The notes: generated by a model from the sequence alone, not told the origin. 12,019 bases of DNA from an uncultured Lachnospiraceae bacterium (GCA_947564305.1 CANOBT010000162.1:1-12019); one strand, 5' to 3'. Shown: positions 1 through 7,272, numbered from the stretch's first letter. Numbers and translations are program-made.

Positions 1-99
1 AGGATGGTATGGTTGCTTTAATCGCTATCAGACTTTCATACTGCTGGCCAGCAATATATGTACGGCTCCCGGACGGAAACCAGAAATGCAGTGATTCCG

Positions 100-119
100 T
101 TTGCCCTTTTTCGGGCAAA
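100..119. repeat. Short GC-rich hairpin TTTGCCC/GGGCAAA
   Basis: A perfect 7-bp inverted repeat (TTTGCCC at about 100-106 and GGGCAAA at about 113-119) has a 6-nt T-rich loop. On the minus strand it lies just beyond the T-run of the larger terminator at 117-179. No T-run follows it on either strand, so it is not a convincing terminator by itself. It may be a second transcript-ending or transcript-protecting hairpin. Confidence 0.35.
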
Positions 120-179
120 AAAATAAGGGGACAAGTTAGTGCAACCCCTTGATTTTACTGGGTTCTTCTAACTTATCCC
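117..179 (-). terminator. Two-tier hairpin terminator behind the AraC gene
   Basis: On the minus strand GGGATAAGTTAG (from 179 to 168) pairs with CTAACTTGTCCC (139 to 128): 12 pairs including one U-G wobble. Inside it a symmetric 3x3 internal loop leads to a second 5-bp stem AACCC/GGGTT (164-160 with 147-143). The 3' arm is followed on the minus strand by CTTATTTTTTT (127-117). A strong stem followed by a T-run is the form of a Rho-independent terminator. It would end the transcript of the AraC regulator at 333-1076. The stem carries a mismatch if read on the plus strand and no T-run follows there, so minus-strand use is favoured. Confidence 0.7.
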
Positions 180-330
180 TATATAACACGGGCATCTGCG
201 TCTTTGCGTCTGGCTCTCTAATAATAATCGCAGATGTATAAGCCATCACTTTTCCGATTAAATGATTCGGTGTCCTTTGCTGTATGAGTGAAACTGCAAA
301 AATAGAAAAAATGCTGATTGCAACCTGCTT
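136..330 (-). pseudogene. MFS transporter remnant
   Basis: A minus-strand reading frame just downstream of the regulator contains a segment around SLIQQRTPNHLIGKVMAY (roughly 226-318). This matches the recognisable late-helix loop of macrolide-efflux-like MFS transporters. A full transporter has about 400 residues; only about 30 are recognisable here. There is no proper start: the frame opens through a TTG overlapping the regulator's stop. The sequence after TSAI diverges from the family, and the final residues are encoded by the terminator hairpin at 128-179. This is therefore a leftover of a deleted transporter gene, not a functional protein. The assignment rests on motif memory and has not been searched. 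Confidence 0.5.
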
Positions 331-332
331 TT

Positions 333-1076
333 TCACCAACTCTCATTCTCACGGTAGCGTTTTCGATACTCTGCCGGAGTCATGCCTATATATTTTTTAA
401 AAATGATAATAAAATAACTCTGGGTAGTGAAATTTAGATATTCACTGATCACTGCCAGCGTATAATCGGAATAGATCAGCATGTGTCTGGCGGCTTCCAC
501 CCTCTCTTTTTGAACATAGTCTACCAGAGACATCCCCATCTCTTTCTTGAAAAGCCGTGACAGATAGCAGGCGCTTAGCCCCACTGCGTCTGCCGCCATT
601 TTCAATGTAATCTTTTCATGAAGGTGAATCTGTATATAGTGTATCACTGACTCTATCTTTGCGCTGTGGCGTTGTTTTTGCTCTTTTGCTACCGCATATG
701 TGAACTCCTCAAGTGACCGAATATAAATCTGAGATACCTCTTGGATGGAGGTACAATTTTCTACGTTGCGGATATAGCTGTCACTCATGGCAAAGGCTAA
801 CTCCTCCGGCAGTCCGCCGTTGATCGCGGCACGTGTAAAAAGGGTAACAGATGTAATCAGTAAGTTCTTATAATGACGCAATTCATTGCTTGCCAGTATG
901 CCCACAGTTCCGTCCGGCGGAATTTGGAACGCCTCGTTCAATCCGTCAATATGTCCTTCTGTGATCACACGGCACAGAATCTTTTCATGGGCATAAGATA
1001 TGTGGTACATCGTCTCCTCGCGCCGATGAAATAGCTCATGTTCCCTTATCTTTTCTATGTTCGCATCTTTTTTCAT
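333..1076 (-). CDS. AraC-family transcriptional regulator
   Basis: This is a 247-residue DNA-binding regulator. The C-terminal ~100 residues form a typical AraC/XylS double helix-turn-helix domain: the first helix-turn-helix lies around KMAADAVGLSACYLSRLFKK, and the second ends with the family signature FKKYIGMTPAEYRKRYR. The N-terminal ~145 residues form a mostly helical effector or dimerisation region that I cannot assign to a ligand. Many Clostridia AraC proteins of this style have about 390-420 residues, so this copy is short and may lack an N-terminal sensing part. The ATG at 1076 follows an AGAGGAAA ribosome site at suitable spacing. The gene is divergent from the GH3 gene across 190 bp, the usual layout for a local regulator of a glycoside operon. 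The ligand is unknown; activation of the GH3-symporter operon in response to the transported sugar is an inference. Confidence 0.92.
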   Translation of the reverse strand: MKKDANIEKIREHELFHRREETMYHISYAHEKILCRVITEGHIDGLNEAFQIPPDGTVGILASNELRHYKNLLITSVTLFTRAAINGGLPEELAFAMSDSYIRNVENCTSIQEVSQIYIRSLEEFTYAVAKEQKQRHSAKIESVIHYIQIHLHEKITLKMAADAVGLSACYLSRLFKKEMGMSLVDYVQKERVEAARHMLIYSDYTLAVISEYLNFTTQSYFIIIFKKYIGMTPAEYRKRYRENESW

Positions 1077-1102
1077 AACATCATTTCCTCTACGGTATTC
1101 TG

Positions 1103-1108
1103 ATTATA
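1103..1108 (-). promoter_or_regulatory. Probable -10 box of the AraC gene
   Basis: A perfect minus-strand TATAAT (plus strand ATTATA) lies 27 nt upstream of the regulator's ATG, leaving room for a transcription start near 1097 and the AGAGGAAA ribosome site. No good -35 box lies 17 bp further upstream (the sequence there is close to AAACCT), which would fit an activator-dependent or weak promoter. Confidence 0.45.
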
Positions 1109-1133
1109 GCCTAAAAGCCGCCGGCAGGTTTGT

Positions 1134-1162
1134 TTGGCTCTTTTTATGAAGCTAAAGATAAT
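1134..1162 (+). promoter_or_regulatory. Possible promoter of the GH3 operon
   Basis: TTGGCT (1134-1139) and GATAAT (1157-1162) are separated by 17 bp and give a sigma-A-like promoter with a near-consensus -10 and a weak -35. It would give a leader of about 95 nt before the GH3 ATG at 1267. The -10 overlaps the first AAGATAATAA repeat, so a protein bound there would compete with or position RNA polymerase. A second GATAAT at 1178-1183 is an alternative -10. Confidence 0.35.
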
Positions 1163-1185
1163 AATATCCTATGACAAGATAATAA
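1155..1185 (+). repeat. Direct repeat pair AAGATAATAA, 21-bp period
   Basis: AAGATAATAA occurs exactly at 1155-1164 and 1176-1185, a start-to-start distance of 21 bp, or two helical turns. AraC-family proteins commonly bind two direct half-sites spaced about this far apart, one for each helix-turn-helix pair or dimer unit. The location between the regulator and the divergent GH3 gene fits an operator. The low complexity of the sequence weakens the inference. Confidence 0.45.
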
Positions 1186-1199
1186 CATAATTTGCAAGA

Positions 1200-1240
1200 T
1201 TTTGCTACTTTTTTTCTCTGCGTTTTGCTACTCTTTTTTT
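1200..1240 (+). repeat. Direct repeat pair TTTTGCTACT + T-run, 23-bp period
   Basis: TTTTGCTACTTTTTTT (1200-1215) recurs as TTTTGCTACTCTTTTTTT (1223-1240), 23 bp apart. A related TTTGCAAGA sits at 1191-1199. The repeats lie immediately upstream of the GH3 ribosome site. They could be regulator half-sites for activation of a nearby promoter, or pyrimidine-rich leader elements. No hairpin is formed by them. Confidence 0.45.
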
Positions 1241-1266
1241 GAATCTTAAGGAAGGAGTTGATATCT

Positions 1267-3528
1267 ATGAAACGTAATTTAAAACAATTGATTTCTCAAA
1301 TGACTTTGGAAGAAAAAGCTGGTATGTGTTCGGGCCTTGACTTCTGGCATTTGAAAGGTGTGGATCGTCTGGGGATTCCAAGCGTCATGGTCAGCGATGG
1401 ACCTCACGGGCTGCGTAAGCAAGAAGGAGAAAGCGACCATCTTGGCGTCAACGACAGCATACCGGCTGTCTGCTTTCCTCCTGCATGTCTTTCGGCCTGT
1501 TCTTTCGACCGTGGATTGATGACGGAATTGGGCGAAACTATTGGGAAAGAAGCGCAGGCCACGGATGTATCCGTTGTTCTGGGTCCGGCGGTAAATATCA
1601 AGCGTTCCCCGCTATGCGGTCGGAACTTTGAATATTATTCTGAGGATCCCTATCTGGCAGGGGAAACGGCCGCGGCTTTTATCAATGGCGTACAGTCCCG
1701 GTATGTAGGGACTTCCATCAAACATTTCGCTGCGAATAATCAGGAATTTAACCGGATGAGCAATTCTTCCAACGTAGATGAGAGAACCCTGCGTGAAATT
1801 TATTTTCCGGCATTTGAGACAGCTGTAAAGAAGTCGCAGCCATACACTGTGATGTGCTCTTATAACCGGCTTAATGGTACCTATGCTTCGGAAAACGCAT
1901 GGCTTTTGACGAACGTGCTCCGTAATGAATGGGGATTTGAGGGATATGTGATGTCGGACTGGGGGGCGGTCAATGAACGTGTTCCCGCATTGAAAGCCGG
2001 ACTGGATCTGGAGATGCCGTCGTACGGTGAAATCAATGACCGTGAAATCGTTAAAGCGGTCCAGGAGGGCACATTGGCAGAATCCGTTTTGGACCAGGCC
2101 GTAGAGAGGATTCTGAATATTATCTTCCGCTGGATTGACCATAAAAAGGAAGAACCCTTTACCCTGGAGGATGACCATGATTTCGCGCGCTATACCGCAG
2201 AGCAGTCCATGGTGCTTTTGAAAAATGACAATATACTCCCACTAAAATCAGATGAAAAGGTAGCATTTATCGGTGAATTTGCGAAAAAGCCGCGTTTTCA
2301 GGGCGGCGGAAGCTCGCACATTAACAGTTTCCGAGTCAGCAGTGCGATGGATGCTATTTCACAGATGGAGCAGATCGTCGGAAACGTAACCTATGCAAAA
2401 GGATTTCCGGCGGATCAGGATGTCTACGATGAGATGCTTGCCGCAGAGGCAGTAGAGGCAGCGAGCAAGGCAGACAAGGCCGTCATTTTCGCCGGACTTC
2501 CAGAAAGCTTCGAATCGGAAAGTTATGACCGGATTCATATGCGCCTCCCGGAGTGCCAGAACCGTCTGATTGCTGAAATCATCAGGGTACAGCCGCAAAC
2601 TATCGTTGTCCTGCACAATGGCTCCCCAGTAGAAATGCCATGGCTTGCTGAAGCAAAAGGACTGCTGGAAGCTTACCTGGGCGGACAGGCTGTCGGAGAA
2701 GCGGAGGTTAACCTCTTATATGGAAAGACCAATCCCTCTGGAAAACTCGCAGAGACGATTCCATATAAGCTTTCCGACAATCCGTCCTATTTAAACTTCG
2801 GAGACAGAGAAGAAACCGTTTACTCTGAAGGCATATTTGTGGGATACCGTTATTATGATACCAAAGAAATGCCGGTAGCGTTCCCATTTGGCTATGGGAT
2901 GTCATATACCACATTTGCATATAGTAACCTAAAGCTCGATAAGGAAGAACTGACGGATAAGGATTCTTTAACAGTCAGCGTGGACATTACCAATACCGGA
3001 CATATTGCCGGAAAAGAAATCGTCCAGCTATATATCAGGGATAACAGTGGCGCATGCAGACGTCCGGACAAGGAATTAAAGGGATATGAAAAGGTGAATC
3101 TGGAACCGGGCGAGACGAAAACGGTGATTATGACGCTGAATAAAAGAAGCTTTGCCTGGTACAACAACGATCTGAAGGACTGGTATGCGGCCAGCGGACA
3201 ATACGATATTCTGGTGGGAGCGTCCTCCCGGGATATCCGTCTGACAGGCTCCGTACAGATGACATCATCTGTCAAGCTGCCGCTGAAACTTCATTTGAAC
3301 ACGACACTGGGCGAGCTCTTTTCTGACGAAAGAACCCGGGATTACGGACAATTTTTGAAAAGCAAGATGGATTCCTTCTTTGGAGGGGCTTCTGGAAATA
3401 CAGACAATGATGAAATGAGCAATGCCATGGCAGCCTCCATGCCTATCCGTAATTTGATTTCTGTAGGACTGTGCTCAAAAAAAGAAGTCATGGATGGGAT
3501 CAATAAGCTGACAGAGACTCTAAAATGA
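1267..3528 (+). CDS. Glycoside hydrolase family 3 beta-glycosidase
   Basis: This 753-residue enzyme is predicted to be cytoplasmic (no signal peptide) and to release terminal beta-linked sugars, most often glucose, by a retaining mechanism. It starts with the GH3 TIM-barrel domain (about residues 8-290, with SDGPHGLR and KHFAANNQE at K152). The nucleophile motif GYVMSDWGAV places the catalytic Asp at residue 231. The alpha/beta sandwich domain follows (about 300-530), with the family-like segment ESESYDR then RLPE and LHNGSPVEMPW. A fibronectin-III-like domain comes next (about 560-650: ITNTGHIAGKEIVQLYIRD), then a C-terminal extension of about 90 residues. I chose ATG 1267 because GGAG at 1254-1257 sits 9 nt upstream; the TTG at 1258 is too close to that site. 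It is followed after 64 nt by a sugar symporter, so the two probably form an operon. The exact substrate (cellobiose, aryl-glucoside, xyloside or other) cannot be read from sequence. Confidence 0.95.
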   Translation: MKRNLKQLISQMTLEEKAGMCSGLDFWHLKGVDRLGIPSVMVSDGPHGLRKQEGESDHLGVNDSIPAVCFPPACLSACSFDRGLMTELGETIGKEAQATDVSVVLGPAVNIKRSPLCGRNFEYYSEDPYLAGETAAAFINGVQSRYVGTSIKHFAANNQEFNRMSNSSNVDERTLREIYFPAFETAVKKSQPYTVMCSYNRLNGTYASENAWLLTNVLRNEWGFEGYVMSDWGAVNERVPALKAGLDLEMPSYGEINDREIVKAVQEGTLAESVLDQAVERILNIIFRWIDHKKEEPFTLEDDHDFARYTAEQSMVLLKNDNILPLKSDEKVAFIGEFAKKPRFQGGGSSHINSFRVSSAMDAISQMEQIVGNVTYAKGFPADQDVYDEMLAAEAVEAASKADKAVIFAGLPESFESESYDRIHMRLPECQNRLIAEIIRVQPQTIVVLHNGSPVEMPWLAEAKGLLEAYLGGQAVGEAEVNLLYGKTNPSGKLAETIPYKLSDNPSYLNFGDREETVYSEGIFVGYRYYDTKEMPVAFPFGYGMSYTTFAYSNLKLDKEELTDKDSLTVSVDITNTGHIAGKEIVQLYIRDNSGACRRPDKELKGYEKVNLEPGETKTVIMTLNKRSFAWYNNDLKDWYAASGQYDILVGASSRDIRLTGSVQMTSSVKLPLKLHLNTTLGELFSDERTRDYGQFLKSKMDSFFGGASGNTDNDEMSNAMAASMPIRNLISVGLCSKKEVMDGINKLTETLK

Positions 3529-3592
3529 AAAAAGAGGAATCCGGAGAATTTAGGATGTAACAGTATCAATGAAAGAGAAAGGAATGAAAAAA

Positions 3593-5029
3593 ATGAGTAA
3601 TGAATCAATAAAAGTACCGGAAAAACAAGGAAAGCTCAGTAAAGCATTTGTATGGTTCTATGTAACTGCCGGAAACGGCGGCGCAATGGCAATATTAGCA
3701 ACACTTGCAACCTATTTTTCTTTGTACGCACAGGAAACCATCGGAATTACTGCTGCGCAGTTGTCGGTTATCCTGCTGGTCTGCTCTCTGTGGGATGCGA
3801 TCAATGACCCGTTGATGGGAGTAGTATGCGAGACCTATAATCCTCCGTGGGGACGGTACCGCTCATGGTTTATTTTCACACCGATTTTATTGCTAGTAGA
3901 TATGTTCCTGTTGTTCAGCAATCCGGGATTTATCCAGGGAAACACAATGGTAAAATGTATTTATGTATGTGTCACCTATATGTTCAGCGGAATGATCGTA
4001 ACAGCATATTCCATGCCGCACATGGCAATTTTGCCGGCTATGACACTGGACGATCAGGAACGTAACAGCGTTGTTGCAAAAGGCGGCGCAGTCAGTGCAC
4101 TGATGTTTACAATTGCATCTACATTCTCTACTCAGTTAGTAGAGATTTTTGGCAGCTATCGTAATCTAATGTGTACATATGCGATATTTGCATTGATTTC
4201 ATTTTGGGGATTGTATAAGACGTCAGAAGAACGTTATGTCGTGCCAAAGGAAAAAGGAGAAGGTGGATTGAAGCAGTTGATCTTTGTATTCCGCCATAAA
4301 GAAGTCTGGCCGGTTATGCTGGTATGGTGCCTCGCGGCTGTTTCTTACGGTTTTATGTTTTCTTCTTCCGTATATTATGCACAGTATATTCTTGCAGGAC
4401 AGAGAGTAGACTTTGCGACCATGGATGATGGCATGATAGGAGCAACTATTGGTGGTACGATTTCTACCTATATGGGATTTATCTCTGTGGGCGCTCTGAT
4501 TTCCATGATGGTGTTGATGCCGATTTTCCTGAAAAAGTTTAAGGCAGGATATAAGACAATGGCAGTCTCCCAGATTTTGACGATTGTATGTTATGTGATT
4601 CTGTATTTTACAGGGCGCATGAATTATACATACTGCTGTATCATGTCTTTCATTGCAACGGCAGTAGGTTCTATGGTGAATCCTTTAACAAATGTACTGC
4701 TGAACGATACGATTGACTTTATCATGCTTAAAGAAGGGAAACAATTGAACGGCATTGTCGCGTCCGTCAAAGGATTTGCGCAGAAATGCGGTAATACGAT
4801 CACAAACTCCGGAATGCTGGCATTTCTGGCAATCTGCGGGTTTAACGCGCAGTTAGGTCCATTCGGACAATCCGAGGCTGCTATCGAAGGAACAAACATG
4901 ATTCGCTTTCTGATCCCGGCATTGGTTTCTGCTGTGATCTTTATAATCATGATTTTCTATCCGCTCAAGAAGTTCTTCCCGGAGATTGCGGAGATGAAGG
5001 CCAAAATGGCTTTAGATCAAAAAGCTTGA
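3593..5029 (+). CDS. GPH-family glycoside:cation symporter (MFS)
   Basis: This 478-residue polytopic membrane protein belongs to the glycoside-pentoside-hexuronide:cation symporter family, which imports sugars or glycosides with Na+ or H+. Family signs are the WDAINDPLMG motif (from Trp67) followed by WGRYRSW (from Trp86), the GPH signature between helices 2 and 3, and about 12 hydrophobic helices with a basic central loop after helix 6. A late PLTNVLLNDTIDF segment also fits the family. The start is chosen at ATG 3593 because AAAGGA (3578-3583) lies 9 nt upstream; the frame stays open to an earlier ATG at 3569 with a poorer site. It lies 64 nt after the GH3 gene with no terminator between them, so it probably brings in the GH3 substrate. 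No clear terminator was found after its stop, which is followed by rearranged DNA. Confidence 0.92.
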   Translation: MSNESIKVPEKQGKLSKAFVWFYVTAGNGGAMAILATLATYFSLYAQETIGITAAQLSVILLVCSLWDAINDPLMGVVCETYNPPWGRYRSWFIFTPILLLVDMFLLFSNPGFIQGNTMVKCIYVCVTYMFSGMIVTAYSMPHMAILPAMTLDDQERNSVVAKGGAVSALMFTIASTFSTQLVEIFGSYRNLMCTYAIFALISFWGLYKTSEERYVVPKEKGEGGLKQLIFVFRHKEVWPVMLVWCLAAVSYGFMFSSSVYYAQYILAGQRVDFATMDDGMIGATIGGTISTYMGFISVGALISMMVLMPIFLKKFKAGYKTMAVSQILTIVCYVILYFTGRMNYTYCCIMSFIATAVGSMVNPLTNVLLNDTIDFIMLKEGKQLNGIVASVKGFAQKCGNTITNSGMLAFLAICGFNAQLGPFGQSEAAIEGTNMIRFLIPALVSAVIFIIMIFYPLKKFFPEIAEMKAKMALDQKA

Positions 5030-5249
5030 ACTCAGGCATTTTAATGGAATAGGCTACTTTACGTAGTTCGCGGAGAATCTAGTTGAACTGCGCTAAAGCA
5101 GCCTCGTCCATACGGTGAAAAAACGGGAAAGGGTTAGCTGTGACGCAAGTGCCTTTTTTCCCAAATAGCGCACATGACAGGCTCGTTGGCCAGTTCTTCC
5201 GCACAGTCATCCTCAAAATAAGCGGTAAATATCTGGTAAATGGAACATT
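5030..5249. other. Rearranged junction DNA
   Basis: This stretch lies between the symporter stop and the catalase fragment. No intact gene, promoter or convincing terminator was seen. A weak hairpin GTAGTTC/GAACTGC (about 5060-5090) is not followed by a T-run. The right half holds a minus-strand coding remnant described separately. Confidence 0.5.
5134..5247 (-). pseudogene. Unassigned coding remnant on the minus strand
   Basis: About 37 codons on the minus strand read like the natural end of a protein (AYFEDDCAEELANEPVMC then a basic tail and a TAA stop). The composition is balanced and acidic. Upstream of about 5247 this frame runs into sequence that is instead coding on the plus strand for manganese catalase, so the fragment has no start and was probably cut at this point. 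I do not recognise the family. It may be chance, but the abrupt change at 5247-5250 matches the start of the catalase homology. Confidence 0.3.
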
Positions 5250-5648
5250 TCCGATGCTTCTCTGGGCACCGAAGAACTGGCTCACATGGAGATTGTCTGC
5301 GCCATCGTCCACCAACTGACAAGGGATCTGTCTCCTGAAGAATTGAAGAAATCCGGCTTTGACAAATACTATGTAGACCATACTCTAGCACTTTGGCCGC
5401 AAGCTGCAAGCGGCGCTCCTTGGACCGCGACTTATTTCCAGTCCAAAGGTGATCCGATCACCGATTTGCATGAAGATATGGCTGCAGAACAAAAAGCCCG
5501 CACCACCTATGACAACATCCTGCGTCTTGTAAAAGACCCGGATGTAGTCGATCCAATCAGATTCCTGAGACAGCGTGAGGTTGTGCATTATCAGCGTTTC
5601 GGTGAACGCAAGCGAAGTTATACGAGCAAAATAGAAAAAAGAAAATAG
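5250..5648 (+). pseudogene. Manganese catalase (CotJC-like) fragment
   Basis: This plus-strand frame encodes the middle of a manganese catalase / CotJC-type ferritin-like protein, which breaks down hydrogen peroxide at a two-manganese site. Recognisable parts are LGTEELAHME (the ExxH metal ligands), QAASGAPW, SKGDPITDLHEDMAAEQKAR (the next Glu ligand) and REVVHYQRFGE (the late His ligand). The first part, including the early GGPDGE ligand region, is absent; an in-frame TAA at 5226 lies just upstream and no ribosome site precedes the internal ATG at 5286. The C-terminus is also replaced: after QRFGE the residues RKRSYTSKIEKRK are encoded by DNA belonging to the terminator of the neighbouring recombinase. 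Family members have about 190-300 residues and only about 118 remain here. It is therefore a remnant interrupted on both sides. Confidence 0.75.
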
Positions 5649-5659
5649 CCATGCTATTA
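5626..5659 (-). terminator. Recombinase terminator
   Basis: On the minus strand AATAGC (5658-5653), a 3-nt loop and GCTATT (5649-5644) form a short hairpin followed by TTCTTTTTTCTATTTT. The hairpin base overlaps the recombinase stop codon at 5657-5659. The stem is only 6 bp and AT-rich, so termination may be partial. Confidence 0.5.
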
Positions 5660-7177
5660 TATATTCCATTCGATTTCAATCACATCCTCATCAATATAGA
5701 TTACTTTTATGAGAATGTCTGCTATCTTCTGCTTATCGTCAAGGCTTAAATCTGTCCATTTTGAAACATAATCCGTAATCTTATCCAGCTTCTCTTCCGG
5801 CTTGTTTGCAGAAAGATCAACCAGCTTTTCTTGAAAAGCTTGCTTCTCTTTATCCAGTTCTTCAATGCGGTTATTGATGTAATTCATCAGTGTTGTATTT
5901 GCATCGGCAATCTTAGCTAATAACGAAGCAATCTCTTTGTCAATTTCTGCAATGCGGATTTTGTTCTGATTATCGGACAGGGATACCGTTTGTGCCAGCT
6001 CTTCGGAAAGATACTGAAATTTTGCCAGTTCCTTCTTTATTTCCCCAAGCACATAATCTTCAAATACATCTGCATAAATGGTATGGCCGGAGCCCTTGCA
6101 TTTTATGGAATACCGGGAGCCGGAACATTGAAAATAACGTCCCGCCTTTGTATTTGATTTCGTAACAGTATAGGCATATCCGCACTTCTTACATTTTACT
6201 TTCCCGGAAAGCCATGTACGTTTGCCCTTATTTGTTCTGGCAGATTGTCGGTTATTCATGATTTTCAGCCTGCATTTTAACCACGTTGCTGAATCAATCA
6301 CTCCCTCATGAGGCGCTAAGACCACATCCCGATCCACCAGATCATACTGTTTCTTCTTTTTTTTATCCCCGTTACAGCCTTTGTAGAGGAAAATACCATT
6401 CCTGCCAATATAATCAGATGCCGGATTTACTAAATGAGAGCCTTGGCTTTCAAAGAAATTATAGACGTCAATATCCGCTTTCACATATACCGGATTCCGT
6501 ACAATCTCACTGAGCCTTGCCGTACACCATACAGTACCTCTCTTTTCCGTATAGCCACGATTCAAGAGTTCACGCATGACCGCTCCCAGCGTCATGTCCG
6601 TTTCCGAATAAAGCTCATAAATCAATTTAATCTGTTCTATTTCTTCTGGTTCCGGCACAAAGCGTGATGTATGTATTCCGTTTATAATGGCATTTTCCAA
6701 TTGGAATCCAAACGGAACACGTCCGCCCATATAGTACCCTTTCTGACTTTTGGTATAATACGCGTCAGCAACTCGCTTCTGGATGGTTTCTCTTTCAAGC
6801 TGCGCAAACACAATACTGATATTCAGCATTGCATTTCCGATTGGTGTAGATGTATCAAATTTCTCCGTGGAGGATAAAAACTCTACATGATATTCCTGAA
6901 ATATTTCCATCATATTCGAAAAATCAAGAATCGAACGGCTGATTCTGTCCAGTTTATAAACGATCACACGTTTAATCTTTCCTGCCTTGATATCCTGCAT
7001 CATTTGAGAAAATGCCGGCCGGTTGGTATTTTTTCCGCTGAAACCTTTGTCAATGTACGTTTTATAGTCACCTCCGCGAGTTTCATATTTACAAAACTCA
7101 ATCTGGCTTTCAATGGAGATACTATCTTGTTTGTCTAGTGACTGTCTTGCGTATAGCGCATCTATCGGATACATCAT
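5657..7177 (-). CDS. Large serine recombinase
   Basis: This 506-residue site-specific recombinase cuts and rejoins DNA through a serine nucleophile and typically integrates or excises a mobile element. The N-terminal resolvase domain (1-150) has YARQS with catalytic Ser13, YKLDRISRS (Arg78, Arg81) and AQLERE. The recombinase domain (about 155-300) has GRVPFGF and later IVRNPVY. A zinc ribbon has Cys329, Cys332, Cys351 and Cys360, followed by a coiled coil (about 400-460). All expected parts are present, so it appears intact. The frame is open to 7231, but the ATG at 7177 is chosen because a GGGAGGT ribosome site (7185-7191) lies just upstream. It ends about 50 bp from the end of the catalase homology, as expected for an integrase next to its attachment site. 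A 53-residue small gene lies upstream on the same strand. Confidence 0.93.
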   Translation of the reverse strand: MMYPIDALYARQSLDKQDSISIESQIEFCKYETRGGDYKTYIDKGFSGKNTNRPAFSQMMQDIKAGKIKRVIVYKLDRISRSILDFSNMMEIFQEYHVEFLSSTEKFDTSTPIGNAMLNISIVFAQLERETIQKRVADAYYTKSQKGYYMGGRVPFGFQLENAIINGIHTSRFVPEPEEIEQIKLIYELYSETDMTLGAVMRELLNRGYTEKRGTVWCTARLSEIVRNPVYVKADIDVYNFFESQGSHLVNPASDYIGRNGIFLYKGCNGDKKKKKQYDLVDRDVVLAPHEGVIDSATWLKCRLKIMNNRQSARTNKGKRTWLSGKVKCKKCGYAYTVTKSNTKAGRYFQCSGSRYSIKCKGSGHTIYADVFEDYVLGEIKKELAKFQYLSEELAQTVSLSDNQNKIRIAEIDKEIASLLAKIADANTTLMNYINNRIEELDKEKQAFQEKLVDLSANKPEEKLDKITDYVSKWTDLSLDDKQKIADILIKVIYIDEDVIEIEWNI

Positions 7178-7213
7178 AGTACATACCTCCCTACGATGTG
7201 TAAGACAGTCACT
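7137..7213. promoter_or_regulatory. 12-bp inverted repeat flanking the recombinase start
   Basis: AGTGACTGTCTT (7137-7148) and AAGACAGTCACT (7202-7213) are perfect reverse complements 53 bp apart. One arm lies upstream of the recombinase ribosome site; the other lies inside the gene over codons 10-14, including catalytic Ser13. In the RNA the arms could pair and enclose the ribosome site and ATG in a loop. In DNA they could be paired protein-binding sites for autoregulation. Chance is unlikely for a perfect 12-mer at this spacing, but its role is unknown. Confidence 0.5.
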
Positions 7214-7272
7214 CTCCACTACTCCTAGCATACCACAAACAGGTGTTCATTTGAAGCGGATATCCGCCGTTT

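Noticed and set aside
3..152. An open plus-strand frame running from the left edge to 152
   Set aside because: It crosses the terminator hairpin, has no recognisable motif and has a minus-strand open frame opposite it; it cannot be supported as a gene.
1612..2178. 188-residue open frame on the minus strand inside the GH3 gene
   Set aside because: It lies fully antisense to a well-supported GH3 domain, has no ribosome site and its composition shows no domain; the same holds for the shorter antisense frames in this gene.
5286..5648. A complete 120-residue gene starting at ATG 5286
   Set aside because: Catalase homology clearly extends upstream of this ATG, which has no ribosome site, and the C-terminus is encoded by the neighbouring terminator; a pseudogene fits better.
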